Assembly: GCA_020438295.1 (NCBI GenBank) | Contig: JAGQUV010000003.1 | Location: forward strand, 1-64,000 | Direction: 5' to 3' | From: Solirubrobacterales bacterium | GTDB taxonomy: Bacteria; Actinomycetota; Thermoleophilia; Solirubrobacterales; 70-9 | DNA: 64,000 bases | In this document: positions 43,348 to 54,084 of the stretch, one piece after another | Layout: each line of letters begins with the position of its first letter | How positions within the stretch are numbered: the stretch's first letter is position 1 | The notes under the pieces: model-generated | What the model saw: only the letters and a program-made list of their open reading frames with translations | What the model was told of the DNA's origin: nothing | Databases searched by the model: none | Translations under genes and position numbers: made by a program

Positions 43348-44556
43348 GTGATGTTCACCGCGATATGGGCGCTCTCCAGCCATCGCAGCGGTTTCTTCAG
43401 TCCCGCGGCCGTCTACCTCGTGCTGGGTGCCCTGGCGTCGGCGGGGCTGTCTCTGCTGGGTATCGACCTGCTCGATCCGATCGGGCGGGCGACGTTGATC
43501 GAACACCTGGCCGAATTCGCCGTCATCGTCACCTTGTTCGGCGCCGGATTGCGACTGGATCGGCGGCTCGGCTGGGCGAAGTGGAGATCGACGATTCTTC
43601 TTATCGCCGTCGTGATGCCGCTGACCATCGGTGCGGTCACGTTGTTTGCGAGCGCATTCATGGGGCTCTCGCTCGGCGCCGCGATCGTGCTCGGCGCCTG
43701 CCTCGCTCCGACCGATCCGGTGCTGGCGAGAGAGATCAAGGTTGGGCCGCCGGGTACGGGTGACCGAACCGAGACCCACTTCGCACTGACGTCGGAAGCC
43801 GGGCTCAACGACGGCCTGGCGTTTCCGTTCGTCTTTCTCGGCCTCTACGTCGCCGGCGACGGCGGAACCGATTGGCTGGCCGAATGGCTCGCGGCAGACG
43901 TCGTTTACGCAATCGCGGTTGGTATCGCGATTGGTGTCGTCGGTGGCCGGCTTATCGGCGCAGGGGCCGACTGGCTGCGACAGCGGGGTTGGCTGCGTCC
44001 GTCGTACGACGGCTGGCTCGCGCTCGCGGCCGTCCTGGCGATCTACGGTGTGACCGAAATCGCCGGCGCCTATGGCTTTCTCGCGGCTTTCGCCGGCGGC
44101 CTCTCGTTTCGGCGATACGAATGGGACCACGAGGCACACGACCGGGTCCACGGGGGGTCCGACCTGCTGGAGAAAGTTTCCGAGCTCGGCCTCGTGCTGC
44201 TCCTCGGCAGCACGGTCACGATGGCCGGCCTGGCGATCCCTGGTTTGGCCGGGTGGCTTCTGGTTCCCGTCCTGCTCGTGCTGATTCGCCCGGCGTCAGT
44301 GCTGGCCTCTTTCGCGGGCTCGCCGGTCAAGATGGGGGAGCGCCTCCTGATCGGATGGTTCGGGATCCGCGGAATCGGCTCGTTCTACTACGCGGCGGTT
44401 GCGATCAACGCCGGCGTCCTGTCAACCGGCGAGGTCGAGCTCATCTACTGGACGATCATCGCCTGCGTCGGCGTCTCGATTCTCGTGCACGGATTCAGCG
44501 CCCGCCCGGCGATGGCCTCGCTACCGAGGTCGGGCCAGGCCCGGAGGAAGAGCTGA
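43348..44556 (+). CDS. Cation:proton antiporter, CPA1 type (5' end uncertain)
   Basis: 402 residues from GTG 43348. About eleven helices. 'GACLAPTDPVLAREIKVGPPG' and 'LTSEAGLNDGLAFPFVF' hold the paired acidic residues of the sodium/proton exchanger fold (ND and TDP motifs). The open frame continues upstream through codons for 'FSFADPYAIGIAFGGV', which is the start of helix 1, but no ATG, GTG or TTG is found there. An ATG at 43248 lies in the other frame, so a 1-nt indel near 43300 is possible. Confidence 0.82.
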   Translation: MMFTAIWALSSHRSGFFSPAAVYLVLGALASAGLSLLGIDLLDPIGRATLIEHLAEFAVIVTLFGAGLRLDRRLGWAKWRSTILLIAVVMPLTIGAVTLFASAFMGLSLGAAIVLGACLAPTDPVLAREIKVGPPGTGDRTETHFALTSEAGLNDGLAFPFVFLGLYVAGDGGTDWLAEWLAADVVYAIAVGIAIGVVGGRLIGAGADWLRQRGWLRPSYDGWLALAAVLAIYGVTEIAGAYGFLAAFAGGLSFRRYEWDHEAHDRVHGGSDLLEKVSELGLVLLLGSTVTMAGLAIPGLAGWLLVPVLLVLIRPASVLASFAGSPVKMGERLLIGWFGIRGIGSFYYAAVAINAGVLSTGEVELIYWTIIACVGVSILVHGFSARPAMASLPRSGQARRKS

Positions 44557-44582
44557 CGTCATCTGGCTTCGGGAGCGGACGC

Positions 44583-45380
44583 TCAACCGGGCAGGTCGCG
44601 CCGGTCGAACAGCAGCGCCCCGGCCAGCGCGACCAGAATCGCGACAGCGGTGACCCCGAAGAAGGAGGCCGGGTCGATCCCGTCTTCGATCGCCATCCCG
44701 TAGTACCGGAAGACCGATCCGTAGCGGAGGAAATCCAGGTCGGGGGCGAGCCTGCCGATCACGTCTACCACGTACATCAGGACCAGCAGCCCGGCGGCCA
44801 GTCCGGAAACGAGCGCCGATTGGACCCGGAGACCGTTGATCAGGATCGACACCCCGGCGAAGAAGAGCGCCAGCGGCCACATGTTGATCATGCCGGCGAC
44901 CGAATCACCGAGCGAGAGGTCGACCCCCAGGACCATTGCGGTCACCCTGGTGATGGCCGCCGCCGCCAGCGTGATCGCGGCCAGCTCGATCGCCGTCCCG
45001 ACGAAGCTCGTCGCGACCAGCTGGCGCCGCGATACCGGCGCCGAGAGCAACACGTCGAGAAACGAGTTTTCGGCCGCGCTCGGGAGATCCCGAGCGATCG
45101 CCCGGATCGCGAACCAGGCCAGGGCGAGCGGCAGGATCAGCCCGAGCAGCTCGGCATGCAGGTACTGACCGGGGGTGTTCAGATCTTCGACCGCGAACGC
45201 CTCTTTGAGGGCATCCGGGTAACCGTCCATCACGTCGGTCAGGGTGTCTTCGATCGAGGGGTAGATCGCCACGATCGCGGCGCAGAACGCCCCGATCGAA
45301 ACGATCCAGATCAACAGCGACCGCTTCCTGTCGTCCAGCCCCCGGGCGACCAGGATCGGGACCTTCGGGCTGCCGGTCAT
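44583..45380 (-). CDS. ABC-2 type exporter permease
   Basis: 265 residues with six helices. 'AAENSFLDVLLSAPVSRRQLVATSF' is the cytoplasmic coupling region of ABC-2 permeases, and an extended outer loop ('YPSIEDTLTDVMDGYPDALKEAF') precedes helix 2. It pairs with the ATPase immediately upstream through an ATGA overlap. The substrate is unknown; similar pairs export antibiotics or lipids. Confidence 0.88.
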   Translation of the reverse strand: MTGSPKVPILVARGLDDRKRSLLIWIVSIGAFCAAIVAIYPSIEDTLTDVMDGYPDALKEAFAVEDLNTPGQYLHAELLGLILPLALAWFAIRAIARDLPSAAENSFLDVLLSAPVSRRQLVATSFVGTAIELAAITLAAAAITRVTAMVLGVDLSLGDSVAGMINMWPLALFFAGVSILINGLRVQSALVSGLAAGLLVLMYVVDVIGRLAPDLDFLRYGSVFRYYGMAIEDGIDPASFFGVTAVAILVALAGALLFDRRDLPG

Positions 45381-46324
45381 CCGGCCGCCTCGTCTCCGTC
45401 GCCGGAATCGGGTCGATCGCCGGTCGATCGACCACCGGTGTAGTAGGCGAGGAACAGCTCTTCGAGGCTGGGATGGGTCAGGTCGAGTTCGACCACGGTG
45501 TGGCGAGACAGCAACTTGACGACCGGGTCGATCGGCCCCCGGTGGGTGAAGCTGATCTCGGGCCCGTCGGCTGAGAAGTTCCCGACCCCATCGAGGTCCC
45601 GGAACTCGCCGGGGTCGATGTCCGTTTCGGCGAGCGTGAACGACACCTTGCGGTCGCTCTTGCTCATCAGCTCGCCGATGTCTTCGACCGCGACCAGACG
45701 GCCGTCGCGGATGATCCCGGCCCGGTCGCACATCCGCTGGACCTCGTCCAGCTCATGCGACGACAGGAAGACCGTTGCGCCACGCTCCCGCTCCTCGGAC
45801 ACGACCGCCATGAACTCTTCCTGCATCAGCGGGTCGAGCCCACCGGTCGGCTCGTCGAGGATCAGGAGGTCGGGGCGGTGGAACAGCGCCTGGAGCAGGC
45901 CGATCTTCTGCCGGTTGCCGCGGGAGAGCTGTCCAAGGGGGCGGGTGAGGTCGGCGTTGAACCGTTCGGCCAGCGCCTGGGCGTAGTCCATCTCGGTAAC
46001 CCCGCGCAGCCCGGCGATCAGCGAAAGCAGCTCGGAGCCGGTCCGCTTGGGTTGCCAGGAGAAGTCGCCGGCCAGGTTGCCGATCCGTTTCCGGATCTCG
46101 ATCCGGTCGCGGTGGCTGTCGAGCCCGAGCACCGTGGCGCTGCCGGAAGTCGGGTGGAGCAGGTCGAGCAGGGTTCGGATCAGGGTCGTCTTGCCCGCCC
46201 CGTTCGGCCCGAGAAAGCCGAAGACCTCGCCTCGCTCGACCGAAAGCGTGATCTGTTCGATGCCGCGGTGGGCGCCGTAGAACTTGGACAGTCGCTTCGT
46301 CTCGATTGCCGCCACCCGGGGCAC
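45377..46324 (-). CDS. ABC transporter ATPase (drug-type)
   Basis: 315 residues. Walker A GPNGAGKTT, signature LSRGNRQK (Arg in place of the usual Gly after LS), Walker B LLILDEPTGGL and switch 'SSHELDEVQ'. A C-terminal domain of about 90 residues is typical of the DrrA/YadG class. GTG 46324 or 46315 starts it. Forms a two-gene exporter with the ABC-2 permease. Confidence 0.9.
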   Translation of the reverse strand: MPRVAAIETKRLSKFYGAHRGIEQITLSVERGEVFGFLGPNGAGKTTLIRTLLDLLHPTSGSATVLGLDSHRDRIEIRKRIGNLAGDFSWQPKRTGSELLSLIAGLRGVTEMDYAQALAERFNADLTRPLGQLSRGNRQKIGLLQALFHRPDLLILDEPTGGLDPLMQEEFMAVVSEERERGATVFLSSHELDEVQRMCDRAGIIRDGRLVAVEDIGELMSKSDRKVSFTLAETDIDPGEFRDLDGVGNFSADGPEISFTHRGPIDPVVKLLSRHTVVELDLTHPSLEELFLAYYTGGRSTGDRPDSGDGDEAAG

Positions 46325-46411
46325 TCTATTGGCGCCGCCAGGCGGCCGGGCCGTCCCGCCGTCCCGTCCCGGAAGGCTTCCACTGACGGGTGTTGGCGAT
46401 ACATTTCCGGC

Positions 46412-47194
46412 GTGACGGAGCACGCGGTCTACAGGCGGTTCGTGGCGATCGGGGACAGCCAGACGGAGGGTGTGGGCGACCCGACCGGCCCGGGCGGGAC
46501 CGAGCGCGGCTGGGCGGACCGCTTCGCCGAGGGGCTGGCCCGCCTTCAGCCCGACGGACAGCTTCTGTATGCCAACCTCGCCATACGGGGCCGCCTGATC
46601 GCCCAGATCGAGGAGGAGCAGTTCGAGCCGGCCCTGGCGATGGAGCCCGACCTGATCAGCCTGATCGGCGGGATGAACGATGTGATCCGCCCCGGATGCG
46701 ACGTCGACGCGGTGCTCGGGTGCATGGACGGCATGCAGCAAAGGGCTGCCGCGACCGGCGCGACAATCCTGACCATCACCTATCCGGACCCGACCAACAT
46801 GACCCCGGTCGGCAAGCTGGTCAGCGAGAGGATGGCCGAGTTCAACCGGGGCCTGCGCGAGATCGCGGCCCGGCACGGCAGCCTGCTGCTCGACATCGAG
46901 CCGATCGCCGCCGCCACCGACCCCCGGATCTGGTGTGACGACCGCCTCCACCTGAACACCGGCGGCCACATACGCATGGCGCTGGGCATGGCGCTGTTGC
47001 TGGACCGGGATGCCGAGGCGTCCGAGCTGTTCGACGACCTGCCGCCAAGGGAGCAGGCCGGCCGGATCCGGCAGGCCGGCCGCGACCTCCACTGGGCCGG
47101 TGCGTTCTTCGTGCCGTGGATCGGCAGGAGACTGACCGGCCGCTCGTCCGGCGACGGCCGGGCCGCCAAGCGCCCCCGGCTGATGCCGGTCTAG
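46412..47194 (+). CDS. SGNH/GDSL hydrolase
   Basis: 260 residues. Block I 'FVAIGDSQTEGVGD' has the catalytic Ser, 'NLAIRGRLI' block II, 'ISLIGGMNDV' block III and 'DRLHLNTGGH' the catalytic Asp and His. No signal peptide. Substrate is an ester or acetyl group, unspecified. It starts GTG 46412. Its stop TAG overlaps in CTAG with the stop of the convergent TetR-like gene. Confidence 0.9.
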   Translation: MTEHAVYRRFVAIGDSQTEGVGDPTGPGGTERGWADRFAEGLARLQPDGQLLYANLAIRGRLIAQIEEEQFEPALAMEPDLISLIGGMNDVIRPGCDVDAVLGCMDGMQQRAAATGATILTITYPDPTNMTPVGKLVSERMAEFNRGLREIAARHGSLLLDIEPIAAATDPRIWCDDRLHLNTGGHIRMALGMALLLDRDAEASELFDDLPPREQAGRIRQAGRDLHWAGAFFVPWIGRRLTGRSSGDGRAAKRPRLMPV

Positions 47195-47661
47195 CCGGCC
47201 TCGTCCGGCAGGGCGGCCACCGCGGCCCAGGCCGCATCGGCCAGGGCCTCGGTCTGGTCGGCCAGCGGGGCCTTCAGTCGGCCGGTCAGCCAGAGCTTGG
47301 CGATCTCCTGGGTCGGCGCGAAGACGACCGCGTGCAGGAGGTCGAACGAGGTGGCCGGCATCCGCCCGGCCGCGGCCTGCTCGGTGATCCAGGCCCGGGT
47401 CGCCCTGAACATCTCCCTGTTGCTCTCCGCCAGCCGCCTGCCCTCGGGTCCGGCGGCGACCTTGTTGCGGTGCCTGGCGATCAGGGTCGCCGTCTCGCGG
47501 TTCTCTTCGGTCCACTCCAGGTGGAGCCGGACCAGTCCCCTGACCACCGCCTCGGGATCGTCCGGGGTGCCGTCGTAGACCTCTCTCGACAGCTGCTGGT
47601 AGGCCTCCAGCGCGTCTACCACCCTCGCCGCGATCCGGTCGTCGGGCCCGTCGTCGTTCAA
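47191..47661 (-). CDS. TetR-type C-terminal domain without HTH
   Basis: 156 residues starting TTG 47661 in a TTGA overlap with the hydrolase stop. 'AVVRGLVRLHLEWTEENRETATLIARHR', 'REMFRATRAWITEQAAAGRMP' and 'VFAPTQEIAKLWLTGRLK' are like the ligand-binding and dimer region of TetR regulators. The DNA-binding three-helix domain that should precede it is absent; the upstream DNA is fully used by the hydrolase gene. Thus it may be a stand-alone ligand-binding or dominant-negative partner, or a decayed regulator. Confidence 0.65.
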   Translation of the reverse strand: MNDDGPDDRIAARVVDALEAYQQLSREVYDGTPDDPEAVVRGLVRLHLEWTEENRETATLIARHRNKVAAGPEGRRLAESNREMFRATRAWITEQAAAGRMPATSFDLLHAVVFAPTQEIAKLWLTGRLKAPLADQTEALADAAWAAVAALPDEAG

Positions 47662-48551
47662 GCCGCTTCCTGGATCAGCCTGCGCACGTGCGAGTCGCTG
47701 AACTCGGCGGCCTCGGTCGTTGCGATGAAGTCCTCGAGCACCGTGATGAAGCGGTCGGGGTCGTCGTTGAACGGGAAGTGGCCGGCTCCGGGGAAGACCT
47801 CGAGCCGGTTGCGCGGCATCAGGTCGTGGGCCTGCTCGGCGTGGACGACCGGGATGATCCGATCGTTCTCGCCCCAGACCACCATCGAGGGGACCTCCTC
47901 GGTCAGGTAGAGCCGGTCGCGGGCGCTCACCTTCTGCCCGGTCGGCTCGATCACCGATCGCACCGTGTTGAGAAAGGCGCGTCGTCCTTCGGCCTCGGTC
48001 AGCGAGGCGAAGCCCTCGGAAACGCCCTCCAGGTCCGCGCTTCCCCGCAGTCCGATCCTGCCCAGTGCCCTCCTCACCTTCAGCGCGGCGTCGTGCAGGG
48101 TGGGGTGGAAGATCAGCGGCAGCACGTACTCGGCCCCCGGCAGGGTGGCTGCCTTCAGCGCCGGGTTGACCTCGCGGCCCAGGCCGCCTGAATCGACCAG
48201 GACCATCCGGCCGACCCGCTCCGGGAACTGGTAGGCGAACTGCATTGCGATGCCGCCGCCCAGCGAGTGGCCGACCACGGTCACCCGCGGGATGTCGAGC
48301 GCGATCAGCAGGTCGCGGGCGCCGCTGGCGTAGGCCCCGAGCGAGTAGTCGCCCTGCGGCTTGGCAGAGTGGCCGTGGCCGAGCAGGTCGGGTGCGATCA
48401 CGGTGTGCTTCTCGGCCAGTCGTGGCATCACCCGCTTCCATGTTCTCGAGCTGGAGGTGATCCCGTGGATCAGCAGTATCGGCGGCCCCTCTCCGAGCAT
48501 GCGATAGGTCACGGGATGGCCGTGGAGTTCAATCGTCTGACGGGTGGACAC
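47658..48551 (-). CDS. Alpha/beta-hydrolase
   Basis: 297 residues. 'ILLIHGITSSSRTW' oxyanion-hole motif, nucleophile in 'VVGHSLGGGIAM', acid in 'VVWGENDRIIPV' and His in 'GAGHFPFND'. A cap domain fills about residues 130-200. Start GTG 48551 places the first beta strand ('IELHGHPVTYRML') correctly. Cytosolic esterase or C-C hydrolase; substrate unknown. Overlaps the TetR-like gene. Confidence 0.9.
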   Translation of the reverse strand: MSTRQTIELHGHPVTYRMLGEGPPILLIHGITSSSRTWKRVMPRLAEKHTVIAPDLLGHGHSAKPQGDYSLGAYASGARDLLIALDIPRVTVVGHSLGGGIAMQFAYQFPERVGRMVLVDSGGLGREVNPALKAATLPGAEYVLPLIFHPTLHDAALKVRRALGRIGLRGSADLEGVSEGFASLTEAEGRRAFLNTVRSVIEPTGQKVSARDRLYLTEEVPSMVVWGENDRIIPVVHAEQAHDLMPRNRLEVFPGAGHFPFNDDPDRFITVLEDFIATTEAAEFSDSHVRRLIQEAA

Positions 48552-48618
48552 CGCACAAGTCTCGCACCTGGAGCGGGTGTCGTGTGTGGCGTTGCTCCGG
48601 CTGCCATAGGATCGCCGG

Positions 48619-49866
48619 GTGACCGCTGATCGCTGGGAACGGCTGCCGCCGCCGCTGCAACGGATCGCGGACATCGGGCTGCTGGACGGGGATCGCGACG
48701 AGACGCTGCTGCGCAAGCGCGTGCTCAACCTGGCGGCCGCCCTGATCTCCCTGGTCGGGCCGGTATGGGTCGTGACCTACCTCAGCCTCGGTCTCTGGGT
48801 GTCGGCGGCGATCCCGCTCGCGTTCACCGTGTTCACCCCGCTCCTGTTGTGGCTCAGTTCCCGGCATCCGATCTACCGCTGGTTCCGTTTCATCGAGCTG
48901 GCGATGATGCTGGTCTTCCCGTTCGCCCTCCAGTGGAGCCTCGGGGGGTTCGCCACGAGCTCGATGGTGTCGCTCTGGGCGCTCACGGCACCGCTGGGGG
49001 CCGTCTTCTTCATCGGGCCCCGGGAGTCGATCCCCTGGTTCGTCGCCTACGCGGCGCTGGCCCTGGTCTCGGGCCTGATCGATCCGGCCCTCGCCCGCGG
49101 CGCGCCGGAGATCCCCGAGGCCGTGACCGTGACCTTCTTCACCCTCGACCTGCTCGTCGTCTCGGCCGCGGTCTACCTGCTGGTGCTGTACTCGGTCCGG
49201 GTCCGCGAGGCGGCGCAGGCCCGGTCGGAGAGGCTGCTGCTGAACGTGCTGCCGGAGTCGGTGGCCGACCGGCTCAAGCATTCGGACGGTGTGATCGCCG
49301 ACGCCTATCCCGAGGCCACGGTGCTGTTCGCCGACATCGTCGACTTCACCCCGCTGAGCGAAAGCATGGATCCCGGCGAGGTGCTGGAGCTGCTCGACCG
49401 GGTCTTCTCCGGCTGGGACACGCTGGCCAGGGACCACGGCCTCGAGAAGATCAAGACGATCGGTGACGAGTACATGGTCGTCGGCGGGGTTCCCGACCCC
49501 AGTTCCGACCACGCGGAAGCGGTCGCGCGGATGGCGCTGGAGATGCCGGCCGTGCTCGGCCGGTGCTCGGACGAGCGGACCGGTCCGCTCCGGGCGCGGA
49601 TCGGCATCGATTCGGGCCCGGTGATCGCCGGTGTGATCGGCCACTCGAAGTTCATCTACGACCTCTGGGGCGACACGGTCAACACGGCCAGCCGCATGGA
49701 GTCGAGCGGTGTGCCGGGGCGGATCCAGGTCACCGAAAGGGCACGGGACAGGCTTGCCGGCGATTTCGATCTGCGGTCCCGGGGCGAGATCGAGGTCAAA
49801 GGCAAGGGCTTGATGAACACCTACTTCCTGGAATCGATGGCCCGCGTGCCGGTGGGCGGGAGCTGA
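48619..49866 (+). CDS. Membrane-bound class III adenylate cyclase
   Basis: 415 residues. Six helices (about 35-195) are followed by a coiled linker ('AQARSERLLLNVLPESVADRLK') and the cyclase domain. Metal Asp residues are in 'LFADIVDFTPLSE' and 'TIGDEYMVVGG', adenine-selecting Lys in 'KIKTIGDEY' and Asp in 'LWGDTVNTASRME', and the transition-state Arg in 'ASRME'. This set specifies ATP, hence cAMP. GTG 48619 starts the gene, divergent from the hydrolase. Confidence 0.93.
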   Translation: MTADRWERLPPPLQRIADIGLLDGDRDETLLRKRVLNLAAALISLVGPVWVVTYLSLGLWVSAAIPLAFTVFTPLLLWLSSRHPIYRWFRFIELAMMLVFPFALQWSLGGFATSSMVSLWALTAPLGAVFFIGPRESIPWFVAYAALALVSGLIDPALARGAPEIPEAVTVTFFTLDLLVVSAAVYLLVLYSVRVREAAQARSERLLLNVLPESVADRLKHSDGVIADAYPEATVLFADIVDFTPLSESMDPGEVLELLDRVFSGWDTLARDHGLEKIKTIGDEYMVVGGVPDPSSDHAEAVARMALEMPAVLGRCSDERTGPLRARIGIDSGPVIAGVIGHSKFIYDLWGDTVNTASRMESSGVPGRIQVTERARDRLAGDFDLRSRGEIEVKGKGLMNTYFLESMARVPVGGS

Positions 49867-49879
49867 GCCTGGCCGCTCG

Positions 49880-51475
49880 CTACCAGGTGTCTATGAATCC
49901 GCGCGGCCGTGCCCGCCGCGGCCCGGCGGCCCGGCCCGGGGCGGGGCTCGCCGCGGCGAAGGTCGAACTGACCACCGCGCGGGTCTCGGCCGGGTCGATC
50001 ACGTCGTCGAGCTCGAAATGCTCGGCCACGTTGAGCGCCTTCGCGTTCTCGAGCGCCAGCTCGGTCAGCTCGCGTACCCGGGCTTCGCGTTCGGCCTCGT
50101 CTTCGATCCGTTCCAGGTCCTTGCGGAAGCCGAGCCGGATCGCGCCTTCGAGCCCCATGGGCCCGAGTTCGGCTCCCGGCCAGGCCACGGTGAGCAGCGG
50201 TTCCTGCAGGCTGCCCGCAACCATCGCCTGGGCGCCCAGCCCGTAGCCGCGGCGCAGGATCACCGCGACCAGCGGCACCCCGATCCCGGCGCCGGCGACC
50301 AGCAGGCGGGAGCAGTGGCGGACCAGGCCGGTGGCTTCGGCCTCCGGCCCGACCATCATGCCCGGCGTGTCGACAAGCGAGAGGATCGGCAGGTCGAAGC
50401 CGTCGCAGAGCTGGATGAAACGGGCGGCCTTGTCGCCGCCGCCGCTGGTGATCGCGCCGGCCATGTGCATCGGGTCGTTGGCGATCACCCCGATCGCCCG
50501 GCCCTCGATTCGGATCATCGCGGTGACCATCTCCGGTGCGAATTCCGGCCGCAGGGTGACCACGGAATCACGATCGGCGAGCAGCTCGATCACCCGGTTC
50601 ACGTCGTAGGCCCGCCGCCGCCGCTCGGGGATCGCGTCGCGAAGCTCCCGTTGGTCGGCAAACTCGCCCGGTTCCGTGTCGCCCTGGAAGAATGCGAGCA
50701 GCTTCCTGGTCACGGCCACGGCCTCGGCTTCGTCTTCGACCCTAACGTCGACCACGCCGTTGGCGGTCTGCATGCCGATCGGCCCGACATCGTCGGGTGC
50801 GACCGTGCCGAGGCCGCCCCCTTCGATCATTGCCGGGCCGGCCATGCCGATCGAGCTGTTCTCGGTGGCCACGATCAGGTCCGCACAGCCGGCGATCACC
50901 GCGTTTCCGGCGAAGCAGCGCCCTGCCACGACCGCGATCCGCGGCACCTCGCCCGACAGCGCCGCCCAGAGAGCGAATGCCCGCACATCGAGGCCCGAGA
51001 CGACCGCGTAGTCGGTATCGCCGGGCCGCCCGCCGCCGCCCTCGGCGAAGAAGACGGTCGGCAGCCTCATCTCCCGGATCAGCTCGAACAGCCGGTCCTT
51101 CTTGCGGTGCCCGGTTGCGCCCTGGGTTCCGGCGAGCACGGTGTAGTCGTATGACAGCACCGCGCAGGCGGCCTCGTCGCCGAACAGCTCGCCGTTTATC
51201 CGGGCGGTCCCGGCTATCAGCCCGTCGGCAGGGGTCCGCTCGCGCAGCTCGCCGGCGCTGCGGCGTGCCCGCTGGGCGGCCACCGCATGGCGGCCGTACT
51301 CGACCATGGTGCCCGGGTCGATCAGGTCTTCGAGGTTCTCCCGGGCGGTCCGGCCGCCCCTGTCGTGGCGGGTCGCGACCGCTTCGGGACGGGCCCGGTC
51401 TTCGGTCAGCCTGCGGCGTTCGAGCAGCTCGGCCAGGTCAGGTCTGAGGTTTTCGGGCTGATCGCCGGCGGCCAC
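49880..51475 (-). CDS. Acyl-CoA carboxylase carboxyltransferase (beta) subunit
   Basis: 531 residues. Crotonase-fold halves with 'GTQGATGHRKKDRLFELI' in the N-half, 'SSIGMAGPAMIEGGGLG' and 'DTPGMMVGPEAEATG' with 'GPMGLEGAIRLGFRK' in the C-half. It moves carboxyl from biotin to an acyl-CoA such as propionyl- or methylcrotonyl-CoA; the specificity is not clear. No biotin-carrier gene is nearby. The C-terminal 30 residues are Arg/Pro-rich. Starts GTG 51475. Confidence 0.9.
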   Translation of the reverse strand: MAAGDQPENLRPDLAELLERRRLTEDRARPEAVATRHDRGGRTARENLEDLIDPGTMVEYGRHAVAAQRARRSAGELRERTPADGLIAGTARINGELFGDEAACAVLSYDYTVLAGTQGATGHRKKDRLFELIREMRLPTVFFAEGGGGRPGDTDYAVVSGLDVRAFALWAALSGEVPRIAVVAGRCFAGNAVIAGCADLIVATENSSIGMAGPAMIEGGGLGTVAPDDVGPIGMQTANGVVDVRVEDEAEAVAVTRKLLAFFQGDTEPGEFADQRELRDAIPERRRRAYDVNRVIELLADRDSVVTLRPEFAPEMVTAMIRIEGRAIGVIANDPMHMAGAITSGGGDKAARFIQLCDGFDLPILSLVDTPGMMVGPEAEATGLVRHCSRLLVAGAGIGVPLVAVILRRGYGLGAQAMVAGSLQEPLLTVAWPGAELGPMGLEGAIRLGFRKDLERIEDEAEREARVRELTELALENAKALNVAEHFELDDVIDPAETRAVVSSTFAAASPAPGRAAGPRRARPRGFIDTW

Positions 51476-51520
51476 CGGCCCATCGTATCCGAGCTGAATC
51501 GCACGTCTGGTGCGGGCGGG

Positions 51521-51526
51521 TATCCT
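51521..51526 (+). promoter_or_regulatory. Candidate -10 (TATCCT) of the CNNM operon
   Basis: TATCCT fits the actinobacterial TAnnnT -10 form and lies 10 bp before the ATG of the short upstream ORF, so the transcript would start almost on that ATG. No convincing -35 is visible. Confidence 0.4.
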
Positions 51527-51536
51527 TGTCCGACAG

Positions 51537-51581
51537 ATGACCGCTTTCGGAATCGTGGATGGACGACGACCCCGGCTCTAG
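51537..51581 (+). CDS. Short upstream ORF (14-residue leader peptide, candidate)
   Basis: ATG 51537 to TAG 51579-51581 encodes MTAFGIVDGRRPRL. It ends 4 nt before the hairpin that hides the ribosome site of the first CNNM gene. The Arg-Arg-Pro-Arg run near its end could slow ribosomes. This is the arrangement of translational attenuators, but no expression evidence exists. Confidence 0.45.
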   Translation: MTAFGIVDGRRPRL

Positions 51582-51585
51582 TCCC

Positions 51586-51618
51586 GGGCGCCCCCTGACG
51601 GCTCAGCGAGGGGCGCCC
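51586..51618 (+). promoter_or_regulatory. Hairpin masking the ribosome site of the CNNM gene
   Basis: GGGCGCCCC (51586-51594) pairs with GGGGCGCCC (51610-51618). Inside, CTGA (51595-51598) pairs with TCAG (51603-51606) across the loop CGGC, with a 3-nt bulge CGA (51607-51609). The Shine-Dalgarno GAGGGG (51608-51613) of ATG 51624 is buried in the stem. The RNA should block translation until opened. Confidence 0.7.
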
Positions 51619-51623
51619 CGTTC

Positions 51624-52996
<1,373 letters not shown>

Positions 52997-53000
<4 letters not shown>

Positions 53001-54040
53001 GCGCCGGACCGGCCCTTTTCATATCGCTGCTCCTGCTGGCCGCCAACGCCTTCTTCGTGGCGGCCGAGTTCGCCCTGGTTTCGGCCCGACGCTCGGAGAT
53101 CGAGCCGCGCGCCGAGGAGGGCGGAAGGATCGCCAGGACGACCCTGTCGGCGATGGAAAACGTCTCGCTGATGATGGCCGGGGCGCAGCTCGGCATAACG
53201 GTCTGCACGCTGGGCCTCGGTGCGCTGGCCGAACCGGCGATCGCCCACGCGCTCGAGGCCCCGTTCGAATCGCTCGGCCTTCCGTCGGCGGTGGTGCACA
53301 CCGTGGCGGTGGTGGTCGCCCTGTTCGTGGTCGGTTCGCTGCACGTGGTCCTCGGCGAGATCGTCCCCAAGAACATCGCCATCGCCGGCCCCGACCGTTC
53401 GGCCCTCGCCCTTGCCCCGTCGCTGAACGCGATCGTGCGGCTGCTGTACCCGGCCATCGCCCTGCTCAACTGGTGCGCCAACGTCTCGCTGCGGCTGGCC
53501 GGGATCGAGCCGCAGGACGAGGTCGCGAGCGCGTTCACCCGCGACGAGGTGGCCGGCCTGCTCGAGCAGTCCCGGCGAGAGGGCTTCCTCGACTCGCACG
53601 AGAGCCACCTGCTGGCCGGGGCACTCGAGTTCGAGGAGCGCGATGCCGGCTCAGTCCTGCTGCCGCTCGACACGATGGTCACCGTTCCGGTGACGGTGAC
53701 GCCGGCCGAGGTCGAGGAGGTTGCGGGCAGGACCGGCTTCTCGCGCTTCCCGGTCTCCCGCGATGACCAGATGATCGGCTACCTCCACCTCAAAGATGCG
53801 CTCGAGTTCGAGGACGTCCACCGCAACCGTCCGATCGCCGAGTCATGGGTACGGCCGCTCCCGACCGTGCGGATTGGCGATCGGCTCCGGTCCGTACTGG
53901 AGACGATGAGGGCGTCCGGCGCCCATCTGGCCCGGGTGCTGGGAGACGGTCGCGATACCGTCGGTGTGGTGGCGCTCGAGGACGTGCTGGAGGAGCTGAT
54001 CGGCGAGGTCCGCGACGCCACCCAGCGGAGTCGCGCCTGA
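52997..54040 (+). CDS. CNNM/CorC-type membrane transporter (short)
   Basis: 347 residues. The CNNM domain is 'ANAFFVAAEFALVSARRSEIEPRAEEGG', 'GITVCTLGLGALAEPAIAHALE', 'LGEIVPKNIAIAGP'; the CBS pair ends 'VGVVALEDVLEELIGEVRDA'. It lacks the CorC-HlyC domain of its partner. The two genes are paralogues in tandem, starting in a GTGA overlap, which suggests a heterodimer. Homologous pairs occur in mycobacteria. Confidence 0.92.
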
Positions 54041-54084
54041 CCCCCGATTTGCCACGCGTGGCGTTGAGGCGCGATAGTGAAGCC

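Noticed and set aside
45731-47515. Long antisense and upstream extensions around the ABC exporter and GDSL genes.
   Set aside because: They extend real genes past their natural starts through unrelated coding DNA.
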